In this document: piece by piece, positions 51,404 to 61,483 of the stretch
Layout of the letters: the number at the start of each line of letters is the position of its first letter
Position numbering within the stretch: the first letter of the stretch is position 1
Source: JBHGYD01 sp041920415
GTDB lineage: Bacteria; Bacillota; Bacilli; Bacillales; Anoxybacillaceae
Assembly (NCBI GenBank): GCA_041920415.1
Contig: JBHGYD010000028.1
Coordinates: 1-64,000, forward strand
DNA: 64,000 bases
Reading direction: 5' to 3'
Program-made: the position numbers and the translations under genes
Notes under the pieces: generated by a model
Databases searched by the model: none
Told to the model about the DNA's origin: nothing
The model's input: only the letters and a program-made list of their open reading frames with translations

Positions 51404-51916
51404 ATGCCTATGACAAAATTTATAAACAATCATAAAGGTTTAACATTAATTGAAACGATGTTATCGATTACAATTTTAGGAATTGTGATGCTTGGCGTCA
51501 TGACTTTGTTTAAACAAGCATATCTATACACGGTCTTAAATGAAGACAAAACAGTTGGAATTAATGTCGCGCGAAACGCTTTAATGTATATGAAAAAACA
51601 AAGTTTCATTGAATTAAAGAACTATTTTACTGATACAGATAAAGAACTAAAAATTCTCATATGCAAAATGCCAGACGAAAATGGGAATACAATTGAAAAC
51701 TATCAACTTTTTGCCAAAGATGCTTCTATCCCATCAACTTGTCAAAACGTTGAAATTAATAACACAAAATACGAAATTACTGTCAAAGCTCAGGAAAATA
51801 AGCAAAACTATCAAAACTACTTAATTCCAATTAAAGTAGTCGTTACTTGGGAAAGGAATAATATCGAACGGTCAACGCAGCTAAAGGGGGGTATTACAAG
51901 TGAAGACATTCGTTAA
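51404..51916 (+). CDS. Minor pilin, PilV/GspI-like
   Basis: 170 residues. The prepilin site is NHKG|LTLIETMLSITILG with Glu+5 and a hydrophobic helix. The globular part has two cysteines and beta strands (NTKYEITVKAQ, IPIKVVVTW). ATG 51404 was chosen for GAAGGG upstream. It is the first gene of the divergent three-gene minor-pilin operon and overlaps the next by 17 bp. Confidence 0.82.
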   Translation: MPMTKFINNHKGLTLIETMLSITILGIVMLGVMTLFKQAYLYTVLNEDKTVGINVARNALMYMKKQSFIELKNYFTDTDKELKILICKMPDENGNTIENYQLFAKDASIPSTCQNVEINNTKYEITVKAQENKQNYQNYLIPIKVVVTWERNNIERSTQLKGGITSEDIR

Positions 51917-52496
51917 ACGATTGGCCCCAAATGAACGCGGAATTACGCTAATTGAGTTGCTGGCGACCATTACGATTTCATCCATTGCGCTTTCTGTTAT
52001 TTATGGTGTGTTCATTACCGATCTGAACTTATATAACAAAATTGCGATTGAGGGACAGCTAAGAGACGACGCCGATTATGTCGTATCAAGGGTGATGAAT
52101 AAACTTTATTCGCTTCCCTTTGATCATATTGAATATTGTCCTAACACCACTGAAGGAACATGCATTACTTTAGTAAACGACAAATATGTCGGAATTGATC
52201 AATACAACAACCTTTTAGACATCAATCCCGAAAAGAACTATGTGGACGAAAAAGGAAATAAAGTATCGACAGCAACTACAATTGAATTAGTCGAAACGGA
52301 AGACGAGTTTTATCAATTCAAAATTGACGATGAAATATTGAATACGCAATCGAACTTTAAGGGCTCATCGATTCAATTTCAATGCTCTAAAGAGCAAAAC
52401 GGAAATTGCGTGAGCGCGATGATTAATATTGATTTAACTGTACAGCATCCAAGGACTAATAAAACGCTTCGCCTAGCGAGCAAATTCGGCTGGTGA
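51900..52496 (+). CDS. Minor pilin, PilW/GspJ-like
   Basis: 198 residues starting at GTG 51900 behind AAGGGGGG. The prepilin site is NERG|ITLIELLATITISS with Glu+5. The rest is a mixed alpha/beta globular domain with four cysteines (YCPNTTEGTC, QCSKEQNGNC), suggesting two disulfides. The stop overlaps the next start (TGATG). Confidence 0.82.
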   Translation: MKTFVKRLAPNERGITLIELLATITISSIALSVIYGVFITDLNLYNKIAIEGQLRDDADYVVSRVMNKLYSLPFDHIEYCPNTTEGTCITLVNDKYVGIDQYNNLLDINPEKNYVDEKGNKVSTATTIELVETEDEFYQFKIDDEILNTQSNFKGSSIQFQCSKEQNGNCVSAMINIDLTVQHPRTNKTLRLASKFGW

Positions 52497-54466
52497 TGAA
52501 ATTGATGAAAAATGAAAAAGGTTCAAGTTTAATAACCGTATTATTAGTAGCACTGATTTTTATGACCATCGGACTTGCCATCATTTCTGCTTCGATCAAT
52601 GGCGCATTGCGGACCGAAATTAGAGAAACCGATATTGATGTCACTTACCAAGCCAACAATATAATGGAAGAAATTATTGCTGACCTTAAGCTGGCGATGA
52701 AGAAAAAAGACCCATTGAATCCTGAACAAGATTTACCTGCCATTTACCACCTTCCATTATCAAAAAATGGCGGGACTGTTGATGTGAATTTTGACCCGAC
52801 ATTAACGAAGCTGCTGAATGAAAAAATTATTCCTAAGTACAGTAGCCTTCCCTCTGTCGAGTCGCTGCAAATTAGGGATATAAGCACTGAAAAACCTTAT
52901 TATATCAATAAACAACTTCATTTTACCCGCGTGCTGGAAATCAAGGTAACCGTCAAAGACACTCATCAAGCAACGGTTAAGAGAACAATGAAGCGAAATG
53001 TGATTCTTTCGCCGACACCGAGCTTTTTGCAATATGCCGTTGGCTCTTTAGGGGAAGGCGAAAACAAAGGGCTTGAAATTAACGGCTCTCCGAATATTCT
53101 TGGAAATGTATTCAGCAACGATTTAAAAATTTCGCAAAATGCAAAGTTTTATACAACAAATGATGTTTTAATGGAAATTCCAACGCCATTTCCATCGATA
53201 TTCGGTGACATCTATTCCGAAGGGAAAGATTTGCAAACATCATTAAGCAAAGACTACTTTTATAAGCAAAAAATGCCGCTGTTTAAAAATCATAGTAATT
53301 TTATTGATGTAGACTTCGATGCAACGTTTAAAAATCGGGCAGATGAATTATTACAAAAAATAACGGGAACAACCATTAGCTACAGCAATGGAAACTTTAT
53401 TAATGAGTTTGAAAACTATGTAAACAACATAATCGACAATGGCGGCACTTTGTATCCCCTTCCTGAAGATAACGACAGCATAGATTTATCGGAGTTAGCG
53501 AGTGACGAAGAAACTGTTTTGCAATCTAATGAAACCATTAAACTAACGAACACGACCGAGACCATACGCACGTCACCACTAAAAATAAGCGGTAACGTTA
53601 ATTTAAGCAACATCTCCAGGCTGGAATTACCTGATTTAATCGTCAATGGCGATTTGACGATTACGAATTATGGAGATTTGCAAATTGGTAATCTATTTGT
53701 AACAGGAAATGTAACGATTGCCAATTTTACAGGAGACGATGCGAAAGGAACACTGCAATATAATACAGTTGTTGGCGGGAATTTTGAAGTTGTCAACGAC
53801 ACTGATTTCCAAATAGACGGAAACGTCTTTATTAACGGAAACACGAAACTTGTGACAAGAGATTCTTCTTTTACAATCCGTGGCTACGTTATGGGAAATG
53901 GAGATTTTTATGTGCTTGGAAACGATGATTTAAATAAAAATGAAGATGACAATTTTATCTTTGACTCTGTTGTTTATGTAATGGGACAATCATTTATCTC
54001 AAGCGCCAACATTTTGGGTGCAGATAACAATGATAAACAGCTTGTCTTGTTATCAAATGGAAATTTGACTATAACGCGCATCAATGAATTCAGAAATTTT
54101 TCCTCGATGACCGAACCTGCTAACTTTAACGGTGAAGTTACAGATTCTTCCATCAAACCGTTACAAGCGTTTTTCTACACGCATCAAAATGCGGAACTAT
54201 ATGGTGTCGGTTCGTTATTTTATATTGATGGAGGTCTCTTCGCTAGAGAACATCTAGTTATTAATGCGATTCGAGGAGAAATTGCCAGTAATTCCGAACA
54301 AAGTTTAATGAATATGGCTAATGACTTAACACAACCAACATTGCAGACGAACAAGCTTTCTCGCTTTAACGTGAAGTACGATAAAAAAGTATTGCTAAGA
54401 CGCATCGACGATTTGCCGCTTGTGGATGAATTGCAAGTCATTCCAGACGCGATTGAATTACAATAA
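52496..54466 (+). CDS. Large PilX-like pilin protein with beta-helix passenger domain
   Basis: 656 residues. An N-terminal NEKG|SSLITVLLVALIFMTIGLA segment resembles pilin/PilX signals but has no Glu at position 5, as in tip-type (GspK-like) subunits. The body after about residue 190 contains repeating NGDLTITNYGDLQIGNLFV-type strands of a bactofilin-like or parallel beta-helix kind. The start overlaps the previous stop. Size and missing Glu+5 suggest a tip subunit carrying a large exposed domain; this is inference. Confidence 0.68.
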   Translation: MKLMKNEKGSSLITVLLVALIFMTIGLAIISASINGALRTEIRETDIDVTYQANNIMEEIIADLKLAMKKKDPLNPEQDLPAIYHLPLSKNGGTVDVNFDPTLTKLLNEKIIPKYSSLPSVESLQIRDISTEKPYYINKQLHFTRVLEIKVTVKDTHQATVKRTMKRNVILSPTPSFLQYAVGSLGEGENKGLEINGSPNILGNVFSNDLKISQNAKFYTTNDVLMEIPTPFPSIFGDIYSEGKDLQTSLSKDYFYKQKMPLFKNHSNFIDVDFDATFKNRADELLQKITGTTISYSNGNFINEFENYVNNIIDNGGTLYPLPEDNDSIDLSELASDEETVLQSNETIKLTNTTETIRTSPLKISGNVNLSNISRLELPDLIVNGDLTITNYGDLQIGNLFVTGNVTIANFTGDDAKGTLQYNTVVGGNFEVVNDTDFQIDGNVFINGNTKLVTRDSSFTIRGYVMGNGDFYVLGNDDLNKNEDDNFIFDSVVYVMGQSFISSANILGADNNDKQLVLLSNGNLTITRINEFRNFSSMTEPANFNGEVTDSSIKPLQAFFYTHQNAELYGVGSLFYIDGGLFAREHLVINAIRGEIASNSEQSLMNMANDLTQPTLQTNKLSRFNVKYDKKVLLRRIDDLPLVDELQVIPDAIELQ

Positions 54467-54505
54467 AAAAGCCGCAAGGGAATGCAGCTCCTTGCGGCTT
54501 TATTT
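54467..54505. terminator. Bidirectional terminator
   Basis: AAAAAGCCGCAAGG and CCTTGCGGCTTT pair around a 12-nt loop, flanked by A and T runs, between the convergent minor-pilin operon and the VWA gene. Confidence 0.9.
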
Positions 54506-54506
54506 A

Positions 54507-57329
54507 TTACCATCTTCCTTTCGGTACTTCAGAATCTCCTCCGTTGTTTCCTCCGCCTGAACCGTTACCGGATTTCGTAACAATAATCACGATGGAATCT
54601 TTAATTTCCTGGCCATTTTTTGTTTTTTCTTCTGCAATGGCGGTTACAGTCGAATAGCCGTAATTCCTTGCAGTCAAATACCACTGTCCGTTCTCATTCG
54701 TTATTTCGACATATTGCGGTGCAGAAGACAATACGGACTCCAGCTGTTTGTTCGTCGCGTTGGAAGGATTAAACTCCAATAATGATGCAACAGGTATTTT
54801 TTCACCAAGCGTTATACTTAAAGTTGGTTGTTTAAAGCGGATGCTCTCTAACGGTACCGTCGGGTCAACGACAGTGATATTCGCTGTTGCCGAAACACCG
54901 CTTTCATCTTGCGCTTCCACATAAATTGTAACATTTCCTGGTGACAGCGCAGTTACAACGCCATTTTCCACTGATACAACAGATGGATTGCTTGATGACC
55001 ATCGGACATTTTTATTCGTTGCATCAGAAGGTAAAACCGTTGCCTGAAGCGTCTGCACTTCATTTACATTCATTTCATTTTTATATGGTTCTAATACGAT
55101 TTGGTTGACAAGTTTATGGTATGTTATTTCGACAGTTGCAATGCCGTCCCCTTTTGTAAAGCCGCCATTTGATTTAACGGAGATAACTGACGTTCCATCG
55201 AACGTAATCGGTATTTCGTAAGGAGCGCTTAATGAATTCCAGCTGACATTTTGTTTTTCGTTGTCTATTTGATACTTATACGATACACCTTCACCGGCTA
55301 CTAAACCGACGACACGCACGATCGTCGGCTCGGTCACAACAGAACCGTTCGCCACTTCCCGTCCGTCGTTTGTAAATATTTTTAGCTGCGGGGTTAAATT
55401 CAATTCAACAACTTGATCGTCTTTATATGTCACGACAATGATTAAATCTTTGCTATTAGGCTTAAACTGCAACGATTTAATCGGCAACATAAGCAAACCA
55501 TAATCGTTCGGATGCTTCGTTGTCGCAAGCAAATTAGTAGTTGCGGCTAACGATTGCCATTTTGAAACAAGCCCACGACTATCTCCTTCATAATAAATGC
55601 CATCGAATTCTAATAGCCGCACTTTCATGCTGATGAATTGCGGAGCTACCGGCAATGTAGAAGTGCGCGCGCCATATTTACTATCCGTAAACGAAACGGT
55701 CGCGATTGGCAGCTGCACCCCTTCCATCGCCCAGTTTGCTTGCAACTTCAAACTCGCTGTGAGCGTCGCACTATTTAACTTCGTATAATCAATGGTTGTG
55801 TTCGGAAACGCGATTTCCGCATATGTGACACCATTATTGCTATAAACGGTTACATTGGAATTGGACGAAGGAACGACCGTAACCCCTTCCGGAAGCGGTT
55901 GAATGATTTTAATATTACTTAAGTTACCCGTCACACCGCTTCCGACATATCCAACGGGTGTCAATGAATATTGAACGTTAAATTGGTTCGAGTCACCGTT
56001 GCTGCTTCCGTATTTAATTAAATCACTAGCTTGAAAACTCACACTGCCTGTAAACGACGGCGGCACTTCATCTTTCACAACAACCGTCACTGATTTTGTC
56101 ACTGTTGGCTGCAAGACCCCATACACATCTCGATACGTTAGTTCTGCGCTCAACGTATACGTTCCTTTAGCTTTAAACAAAACAGGAATCGAAATGTTCA
56201 CAGGCGGCGGTGCCGGCTGCCCGACTTTATAACTGATGTTAAAAGTTATATATGCATTTTCTTTTGCATCATCAAGCCAAACGTTCTCGTTTTCCACGAC
56301 TTGTACGTTTCCATTGAACGCTTTCAACGGAATTTTTACCGTTCCGCTTAACACCGGATCCGTCGCCAACTTCGAAAATTGCTGAAAAATTTCCGTTAAG
56401 TTTTGAGTCGTACCTTGCTTCGCAAATCCGCCTGTCATCGACGACAATTGACTTAAATAATCCATATCGACGTCATCATTGCTGCCAAAACCAATTGAAT
56501 AAAGGGTAATGTTGTTCATACCGAGGGTTTTGGCGACATTCATTCCGTGGGTATGAATTTTTGTTTCTGCATCTTGATAATTCCATGATTGCTCATCTTT
56601 CGTTCCGTCCGGATAGTAGACAGTTCGCGTAGCCCACGGTATCCCGATTATCGAAAATAAGTTATACTCAACATCTAAATTTTCCGTTTTCTCCTCGCAT
56701 CTTCGACAAGTTTTATATGTGACTAGTTCCTTCGCTTTAGAAACCGTCGGCATCCCATCCGTCAAAAAAATAATATATTTTTTACGGGTTAGATCGTTAA
56801 AAAACGATTGGGCGGTTTGCAGCGCCTGCGTATAGTTCGTCATACCATCAGCTTGAAGCTTGTTGGCTTTCTCTGCTATAAGATCTAGATGCTGTTTCAC
56901 ATCGTACGTCCCGGTAGGAAACGGAACGACGTTCGTAGATTGAACATCGCTTGAAAAAGGAACAAGGGCAAATCGGTCATTCGGATTGGCGTTCGCTTTA
57001 AAGTAAGTGATTGCTGAGTTGAGAGCTTGTTTTGCGCTGAAAAGTTTCTGTTGACTCATCGAACCCGATACGTCAAATACAAACACGACATCGATCGGCG
57101 GGCGAACGATGCTGTCAATTCTTCCATTGGGGGTTAACGTAACGTCCAACCGTCCTTGGGCATCTCCGTTTGCCGGCTTTGCATATTCATTTTGCGAAGG
57201 TGTAACAGTAAAATCTAAGGAAGCATTCCCTGAACTACTTCCAAAAGCTAGATGTCCATGAGTAAAAAGGAAGCTAAAGAAAACAACGATAAAACTAATG
57301 AAAATGAATCCACTTTTTCTCTGAAACAC
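54507..57329 (-). CDS. Secreted von Willebrand A / Big2 domain protein, candidate pilus tip adhesin
   Basis: 940 residues. A signal peptide (about 1-30, cleavage near AFG-SSS) precedes a VWA domain (about 78-340) with a complete MIDAS: DVSGS at 86-90, a Thr in GMTNYTQ and LTDGMPT. A cysteine pair, CRRCE, lies inside the VWA domain. Several Ig-like beta domains follow, and a Big_2 domain (about 775-850, WSSSNPSVVSVENGVVTALSPG). There is no LPxTG or membrane anchor, so it must attach otherwise. It ends facing the minor-pilin operon. VWA tip proteins are known for other pili; the role here is inferred. Start GTG 57329. Confidence 0.78.
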   Translation of the reverse strand: MFQRKSGFIFISFIVVFFSFLFTHGHLAFGSSSGNASLDFTVTPSQNEYAKPANGDAQGRLDVTLTPNGRIDSIVRPPIDVVFVFDVSGSMSQQKLFSAKQALNSAITYFKANANPNDRFALVPFSSDVQSTNVVPFPTGTYDVKQHLDLIAEKANKLQADGMTNYTQALQTAQSFFNDLTRKKYIIFLTDGMPTVSKAKELVTYKTCRRCEEKTENLDVEYNLFSIIGIPWATRTVYYPDGTKDEQSWNYQDAETKIHTHGMNVAKTLGMNNITLYSIGFGSNDDVDMDYLSQLSSMTGGFAKQGTTQNLTEIFQQFSKLATDPVLSGTVKIPLKAFNGNVQVVENENVWLDDAKENAYITFNISYKVGQPAPPPVNISIPVLFKAKGTYTLSAELTYRDVYGVLQPTVTKSVTVVVKDEVPPSFTGSVSFQASDLIKYGSSNGDSNQFNVQYSLTPVGYVGSGVTGNLSNIKIIQPLPEGVTVVPSSNSNVTVYSNNGVTYAEIAFPNTTIDYTKLNSATLTASLKLQANWAMEGVQLPIATVSFTDSKYGARTSTLPVAPQFISMKVRLLEFDGIYYEGDSRGLVSKWQSLAATTNLLATTKHPNDYGLLMLPIKSLQFKPNSKDLIIVVTYKDDQVVELNLTPQLKIFTNDGREVANGSVVTEPTIVRVVGLVAGEGVSYKYQIDNEKQNVSWNSLSAPYEIPITFDGTSVISVKSNGGFTKGDGIATVEITYHKLVNQIVLEPYKNEMNVNEVQTLQATVLPSDATNKNVRWSSSNPSVVSVENGVVTALSPGNVTIYVEAQDESGVSATANITVVDPTVPLESIRFKQPTLSITLGEKIPVASLLEFNPSNATNKQLESVLSSAPQYVEITNENGQWYLTARNYGYSTVTAIAEEKTKNGQEIKDSIVIIVTKSGNGSGGGNNGGDSEVPKGRW

Positions 57330-57395
57330 ACGCCCCTCCCCCCTTCAAAAGTCCTATTTTCTTTTATTATATCAACAATCTTTCCTACAAATATA

Positions 57396-58691
57396 TTAGT
57401 TTTTAAAAAATTTTCGTACTTCAGAAATAAAATAAAGCGAACCTGTTACTAAAAAGAGGTCGGTGTTTTCATAAGTTGCTTGTTTGTCTTTTAGCCATTG
57501 TTTCCAGTTGTCTTCACACACTTTGTTTGGATGTTCGCATAACGCCGCTAGTTGTTCGGATGTTGCGGCACGCGGAAAGTCGAACGATGTAAACGTGATT
57601 GTTTTCGCTATGTTTGCAAGCGGTTGAACCATTTTGTCAACCGGTTTGTCGGACAAAGCCGCAAACAATACATGAACGTCTTTGTCTGGATAGTGCGTTT
57701 GTACCGTTTCAATAAGACTATGAATACCCGCTTCATTATGGGCGCCGTCAATGATGATGGTTGGCTTATCCGCTATTTTTTCAAATCGACCAATCCATTT
57801 TGCTTTCTCTACTCCAGCGCGGATATGTTCTTCCTCGATGATGAACGAATAGTATGTCCGCAAATAATCGGCCGCCATGATCGCTAGTGCCGCATTTTTG
57901 ACTTGATGGGCTCCGAACATTGTTATCGCTACATCGTTATATGACGTGAACGGTGTTTCAATGGAAAAGCGTTCCCCCGTTTCTGTTGCTGTATGGTTTG
58001 TAACGATAAAATCGTTTCCGAGCACATATGCCTTTGCTTTGAGAGCACTTGCTTTTTCGGTAATCACTTGCAGCGCTTCCGACTGCTCAATGGCCGTCAT
58101 GACAGGAACACCCGATTTGATAATCCCCGCTTTTTCGTAAGCGATTTTCTCTAACGTGTCTCCTAATATATTCATATGATCATAGCTGATGTTTGTAATA
58201 ATTGAGAGTAATGGATAAATGACATTGGTCGAATCGAAGCGCCCGCCAAGGCCTGTCTCGATGATGACCATGTCTTGAATATTCATTTTCCCAAAATAAT
58301 AAAACATCATCGCTGTAATCACTTCAAATTCGGTCGGCGCCCCTAACTCTGTTTGTTCCACTTCTTCGACCAGCGGCTTAATGACGTTGACTAGCTCAAC
58401 AATTTCTTCATCACGAATCGGTGTTCCGTTTACGCTGATTCGCTCATTGAATTGTTGGACATATGGCGATGTGAATGTACCAATGGAATAACCTGCCTCC
58501 TGCAAAATATGACGCAAATAACAAACCGTTGAGCCTTTTCCGTTCGTCCCGGCAACGTGAATCGCTTTTATGCGGCGATGTGGATACCCGAGACGCTCCA
58601 TCATCCATTCCATTCGCTTCAAGCCCGGCTTAATACCAAAAGATAGACGACCGTGAATCCATTCGACTGCTTCATCGTATGTACGAATCAT
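57396..58691 (-). CDS. folC: Folylpolyglutamate synthase / dihydrofolate synthase
   Basis: 431 residues, Mur-ligase-like ATP enzyme that adds glutamates to folate. It has the P-loop VAGTNGKGSTVCYLRHIL, TSPYVQQFNERISVNG, TGLGGRFDSTNV and the C-terminal IDGAHNEAGI motif. It lies downstream of valS, as in Bacillus, and the pilus locus begins where comC would be. Confidence 0.94.
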   Translation of the reverse strand: MIRTYDEAVEWIHGRLSFGIKPGLKRMEWMMERLGYPHRRIKAIHVAGTNGKGSTVCYLRHILQEAGYSIGTFTSPYVQQFNERISVNGTPIRDEEIVELVNVIKPLVEEVEQTELGAPTEFEVITAMMFYYFGKMNIQDMVIIETGLGGRFDSTNVIYPLLSIITNISYDHMNILGDTLEKIAYEKAGIIKSGVPVMTAIEQSEALQVITEKASALKAKAYVLGNDFIVTNHTATETGERFSIETPFTSYNDVAITMFGAHQVKNAALAIMAADYLRTYYSFIIEEEHIRAGVEKAKWIGRFEKIADKPTIIIDGAHNEAGIHSLIETVQTHYPDKDVHVLFAALSDKPVDKMVQPLANIAKTITFTSFDFPRAATSEQLAALCEHPNKVCEDNWKQWLKDKQATYENTDLFLVTGSLYFISEVRKFFKN

Positions 58692-58746
58692 GCAAGATCT
58701 CCTCCTCTTTATTGTCTATATAAAAAATGTTTCCTTGCCTATAAAA

Positions 58747-58787
58747 GAAATGAAGACGAACCCAAACAAATGGATTCGTCTTCATCA
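58747..58787 (-). terminator. Terminator after valS
   Basis: ATGAAGACGAA and TTCGTCTTCAT arms with an inner CC/GG pair and an 8-nt loop; the minus-strand tail is TTTCTTTTAT. It separates valS from folC. Confidence 0.78.
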
Positions 58788-58810
58788 TAAATGACTTATG
58801 AAGCGATTGT

Positions 58811-61453
58811 CTATCCTTTTAATTCAGCAATTCGCGCACGAACTGCATCGCGTTTTTCGATATAATCTTTTTCTTTTTTGCGTTCTTCTTCGACAACATG
58901 AGCTGGCGCTTTGCTGATGAAGCCTTCATTGCTTAGTTTCTTCTGAACGCGTTCAACTTCCTTATCAAGTTTTTCTAGCTCTTTTTCGAGACGCTTGATT
59001 TCTTCGTCAATATTGATGAGTCCTTCAAGCGGCAAGCTGAGCTCCGCGCCAGTAACAACAGCAGTCATTGCTTTTTCTGTTGTTGCAATATCTGTTCCGA
59101 TAATAAGTTCGCTTGGGTTGCAGAAGCGCTCAATATAGGCGCGGTTCTTTTCAAGCGTCGCTTGGATATTTGCGTCTTTTGCTTTAATGTGCAGCTTAAT
59201 CGGCTTGCTTAACGGCGTATTTACTTCAGCGCGAATGTTGCGCACAGAGCGAATGATGTCCACAAGCAGACGCATTTCTTCTGCCGCTTCGTTGTCTGTT
59301 AATTCCGGACGAACTTCTGGCCATTTCGCTACCGTAATCGATTTTCCTTCATGCGGCAAATGCTGCCAAATTTCCTCGGTAATGAACGGCATGAATGGAT
59401 GTAATAGACGCATTGTATTGTCAAGCACATATGCAAGAACAGAGCGAGTCGTTTTCTTCGCTGCTTCGTCATCACCGTATAACGGCAATTTCGCCATTTC
59501 AATATACCAGTCGCATAAATCGTCCCAGATGAAGTTGTAAAGCACGCGACCGACTTCGCCAAACTCATACTTTTCAGCCAGCTTTGTTACCGTTTCAATC
59601 GTTTCATTGAGGCGTGTTAAAATCCATTTATCAGCAACCGATTTTTCGCCTGTTAAATCAATTTCTTCATATGTTAAGCCACCCATGTTCATTAATGCAA
59701 AACGGGAAGCATTCCAAATTTTGTTCGCAAAGTTCCATGTCGCTTCTACTTTTTCGGTGCTGAAGCGCAAATCTTGACCAGGTGAGCTTCCTGTGGACAG
59801 GAAGTAGCGGAGTGAGTCGGCTCCGTATTGGTCAATCACTTCCATTGGGTCAACGCCGTTACCGAGCGATTTACTCATCTTCCGTCCTTGCGCGTCGCGT
59901 ACTAACCCGTGGATTAATACATCTTTAAATGGGCGTGTTCCTGTAAATTCAAGACCTTGGAAAATCATGCGTGATACCCAGAAGAAGATGATGTCATATC
60001 CTGTTACTAATACATCTGTTGGATAGTAACGTTTGTAGTCTTCAGACTCTTTATCAGGCCAGCCCATTGTTGAGAACGGCCATAATGCGGAGCTGAACCA
60101 AGTATCTAATACATCTGGGTCTTGTTCCCAATTTTCAATATCTGCCGGTGGTTCATGATCAACATATACTTCGCCAGTTTCTTTATGATACCAAGCCGGA
60201 ATACGGTGTCCCCACCATAGCTGACGAGAAATACACCAGTCGCGAATATTTTCTAGCCAGTGTAAATACGTTTTCTCAAATCGCTCTGGCACAAAGTTGA
60301 TTTTTCCGTCTGTTTTTTGCAATTCAATCGCGGCTTCGGCGAGCGGTTTCATTTTGACAAACCATTGTGTAGAAAGATACGGCTCAACAACAGCACCGCT
60401 GCGCTCGCTATGACCGACCGAATGCACATGTTCTTCAATTTTGAAAAGAACCCCTTGTTCTTGCAAGTCTTTGACGATTTGCTTGCGGCATTCAAAACGG
60501 TCTAATCCTTGGTATTGCATCGCATTTTCGTTCATCGTACCGTCTTCGTTCATCACAAGAATGCGCGGCAAGTTATGACGGTTACCGATTTCAAAGTCGT
60601 TCGGGTCATGAGCCGGCGTAATTTTCACCGCACCAGAACCGAATTCCATATCGACATATTCGTCACCAATGATTGGAATTTCACGACCGGTAATCGGTAA
60701 AATGACCGTTTTACCAATTAAATGCTTATAGCGCTCATCTTCTGGGTGAACGGCTACCGCTGTGTCACCTAACATCGTTTCTGGACGCGTCGTCGCTACT
60801 TCAATGTAGCCAGAGCCGTCCGCTAGCGGATAACGCATGTGATAAAGGGCACCTTGCACATCTTTATAGATGACCTCAATATCGGATAGCGCTGTTTTTG
60901 TCACAGGGTCCCAGTTAATAATGTATTCTCCGCGATAAATTAAACCTTTTTTGTACAACGATACGAACACTTCACGAACCGCTTTTGATAACCCTTCATC
61001 CAATGTGAAGCGCTCGCGCGTATAGTCAAGACCAAGCCCTAATTTGGCCCATTGCTGGCGAATATGACCCGCGTATTCTTCTTTCCATTTCCACGTTTCT
61101 TCCACAAATTTTTCGCGACCTAAATCGTAACGGGAAAGCCCTTGATGACGAAGCTTTTCTTCGACTTTCGCTTGTGTCGCAATTCCCGCATGGTCCATGC
61201 CTGGAAGCCATAACACGTCATAGCCTTGCATCCGCTTCATGCGCGTAATAATGTCTTGCAATGTGGTATCCCAAGCGTGACCTAAGTGCAATTTTCCTGT
61301 TACGTTTGGCGGCGGAATGACAATCGTAAACGGTTGTTTGTCGCTTTCTCCCGTCGCTTTAAAAAATTTTCCTTCTAACCACCATTGATAGCGGTTTGTT
61401 TCAACCGCTTTATGGTCGTATTTTGTCGACATCGTGATCTCTTTTGTTTCCAT
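58811..61453 (-). CDS. valS: Valyl-tRNA synthetase
   Basis: 880 residues, class Ia synthetase. It has the HIGH motif as PPNVTGKLHLGHAW, an editing domain (about 160-390, TTRPETMLGDTAVAVHP), the KMSKS motif GRKMSKSLGNG, an anticodon-binding helical domain and a C-terminal coiled-coil arm (about 815-880, EEIKRLEKELEKLDKEVERV). ATG 61453 was chosen for TTAGGAGGG upstream. It is controlled by the T-box leader directly upstream. Confidence 0.96.
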   Translation of the reverse strand: METKEITMSTKYDHKAVETNRYQWWLEGKFFKATGESDKQPFTIVIPPPNVTGKLHLGHAWDTTLQDIITRMKRMQGYDVLWLPGMDHAGIATQAKVEEKLRHQGLSRYDLGREKFVEETWKWKEEYAGHIRQQWAKLGLGLDYTRERFTLDEGLSKAVREVFVSLYKKGLIYRGEYIINWDPVTKTALSDIEVIYKDVQGALYHMRYPLADGSGYIEVATTRPETMLGDTAVAVHPEDERYKHLIGKTVILPITGREIPIIGDEYVDMEFGSGAVKITPAHDPNDFEIGNRHNLPRILVMNEDGTMNENAMQYQGLDRFECRKQIVKDLQEQGVLFKIEEHVHSVGHSERSGAVVEPYLSTQWFVKMKPLAEAAIELQKTDGKINFVPERFEKTYLHWLENIRDWCISRQLWWGHRIPAWYHKETGEVYVDHEPPADIENWEQDPDVLDTWFSSALWPFSTMGWPDKESEDYKRYYPTDVLVTGYDIIFFWVSRMIFQGLEFTGTRPFKDVLIHGLVRDAQGRKMSKSLGNGVDPMEVIDQYGADSLRYFLSTGSSPGQDLRFSTEKVEATWNFANKIWNASRFALMNMGGLTYEEIDLTGEKSVADKWILTRLNETIETVTKLAEKYEFGEVGRVLYNFIWDDLCDWYIEMAKLPLYGDDEAAKKTTRSVLAYVLDNTMRLLHPFMPFITEEIWQHLPHEGKSITVAKWPEVRPELTDNEAAEEMRLLVDIIRSVRNIRAEVNTPLSKPIKLHIKAKDANIQATLEKNRAYIERFCNPSELIIGTDIATTEKAMTAVVTGAELSLPLEGLINIDEEIKRLEKELEKLDKEVERVQKKLSNEGFISKAPAHVVEEERKKEKDYIEKRDAVRARIAELKG

Positions 61454-61483
61454 TGTTTTCCCTCCTAACGTCTTACGAAAATA

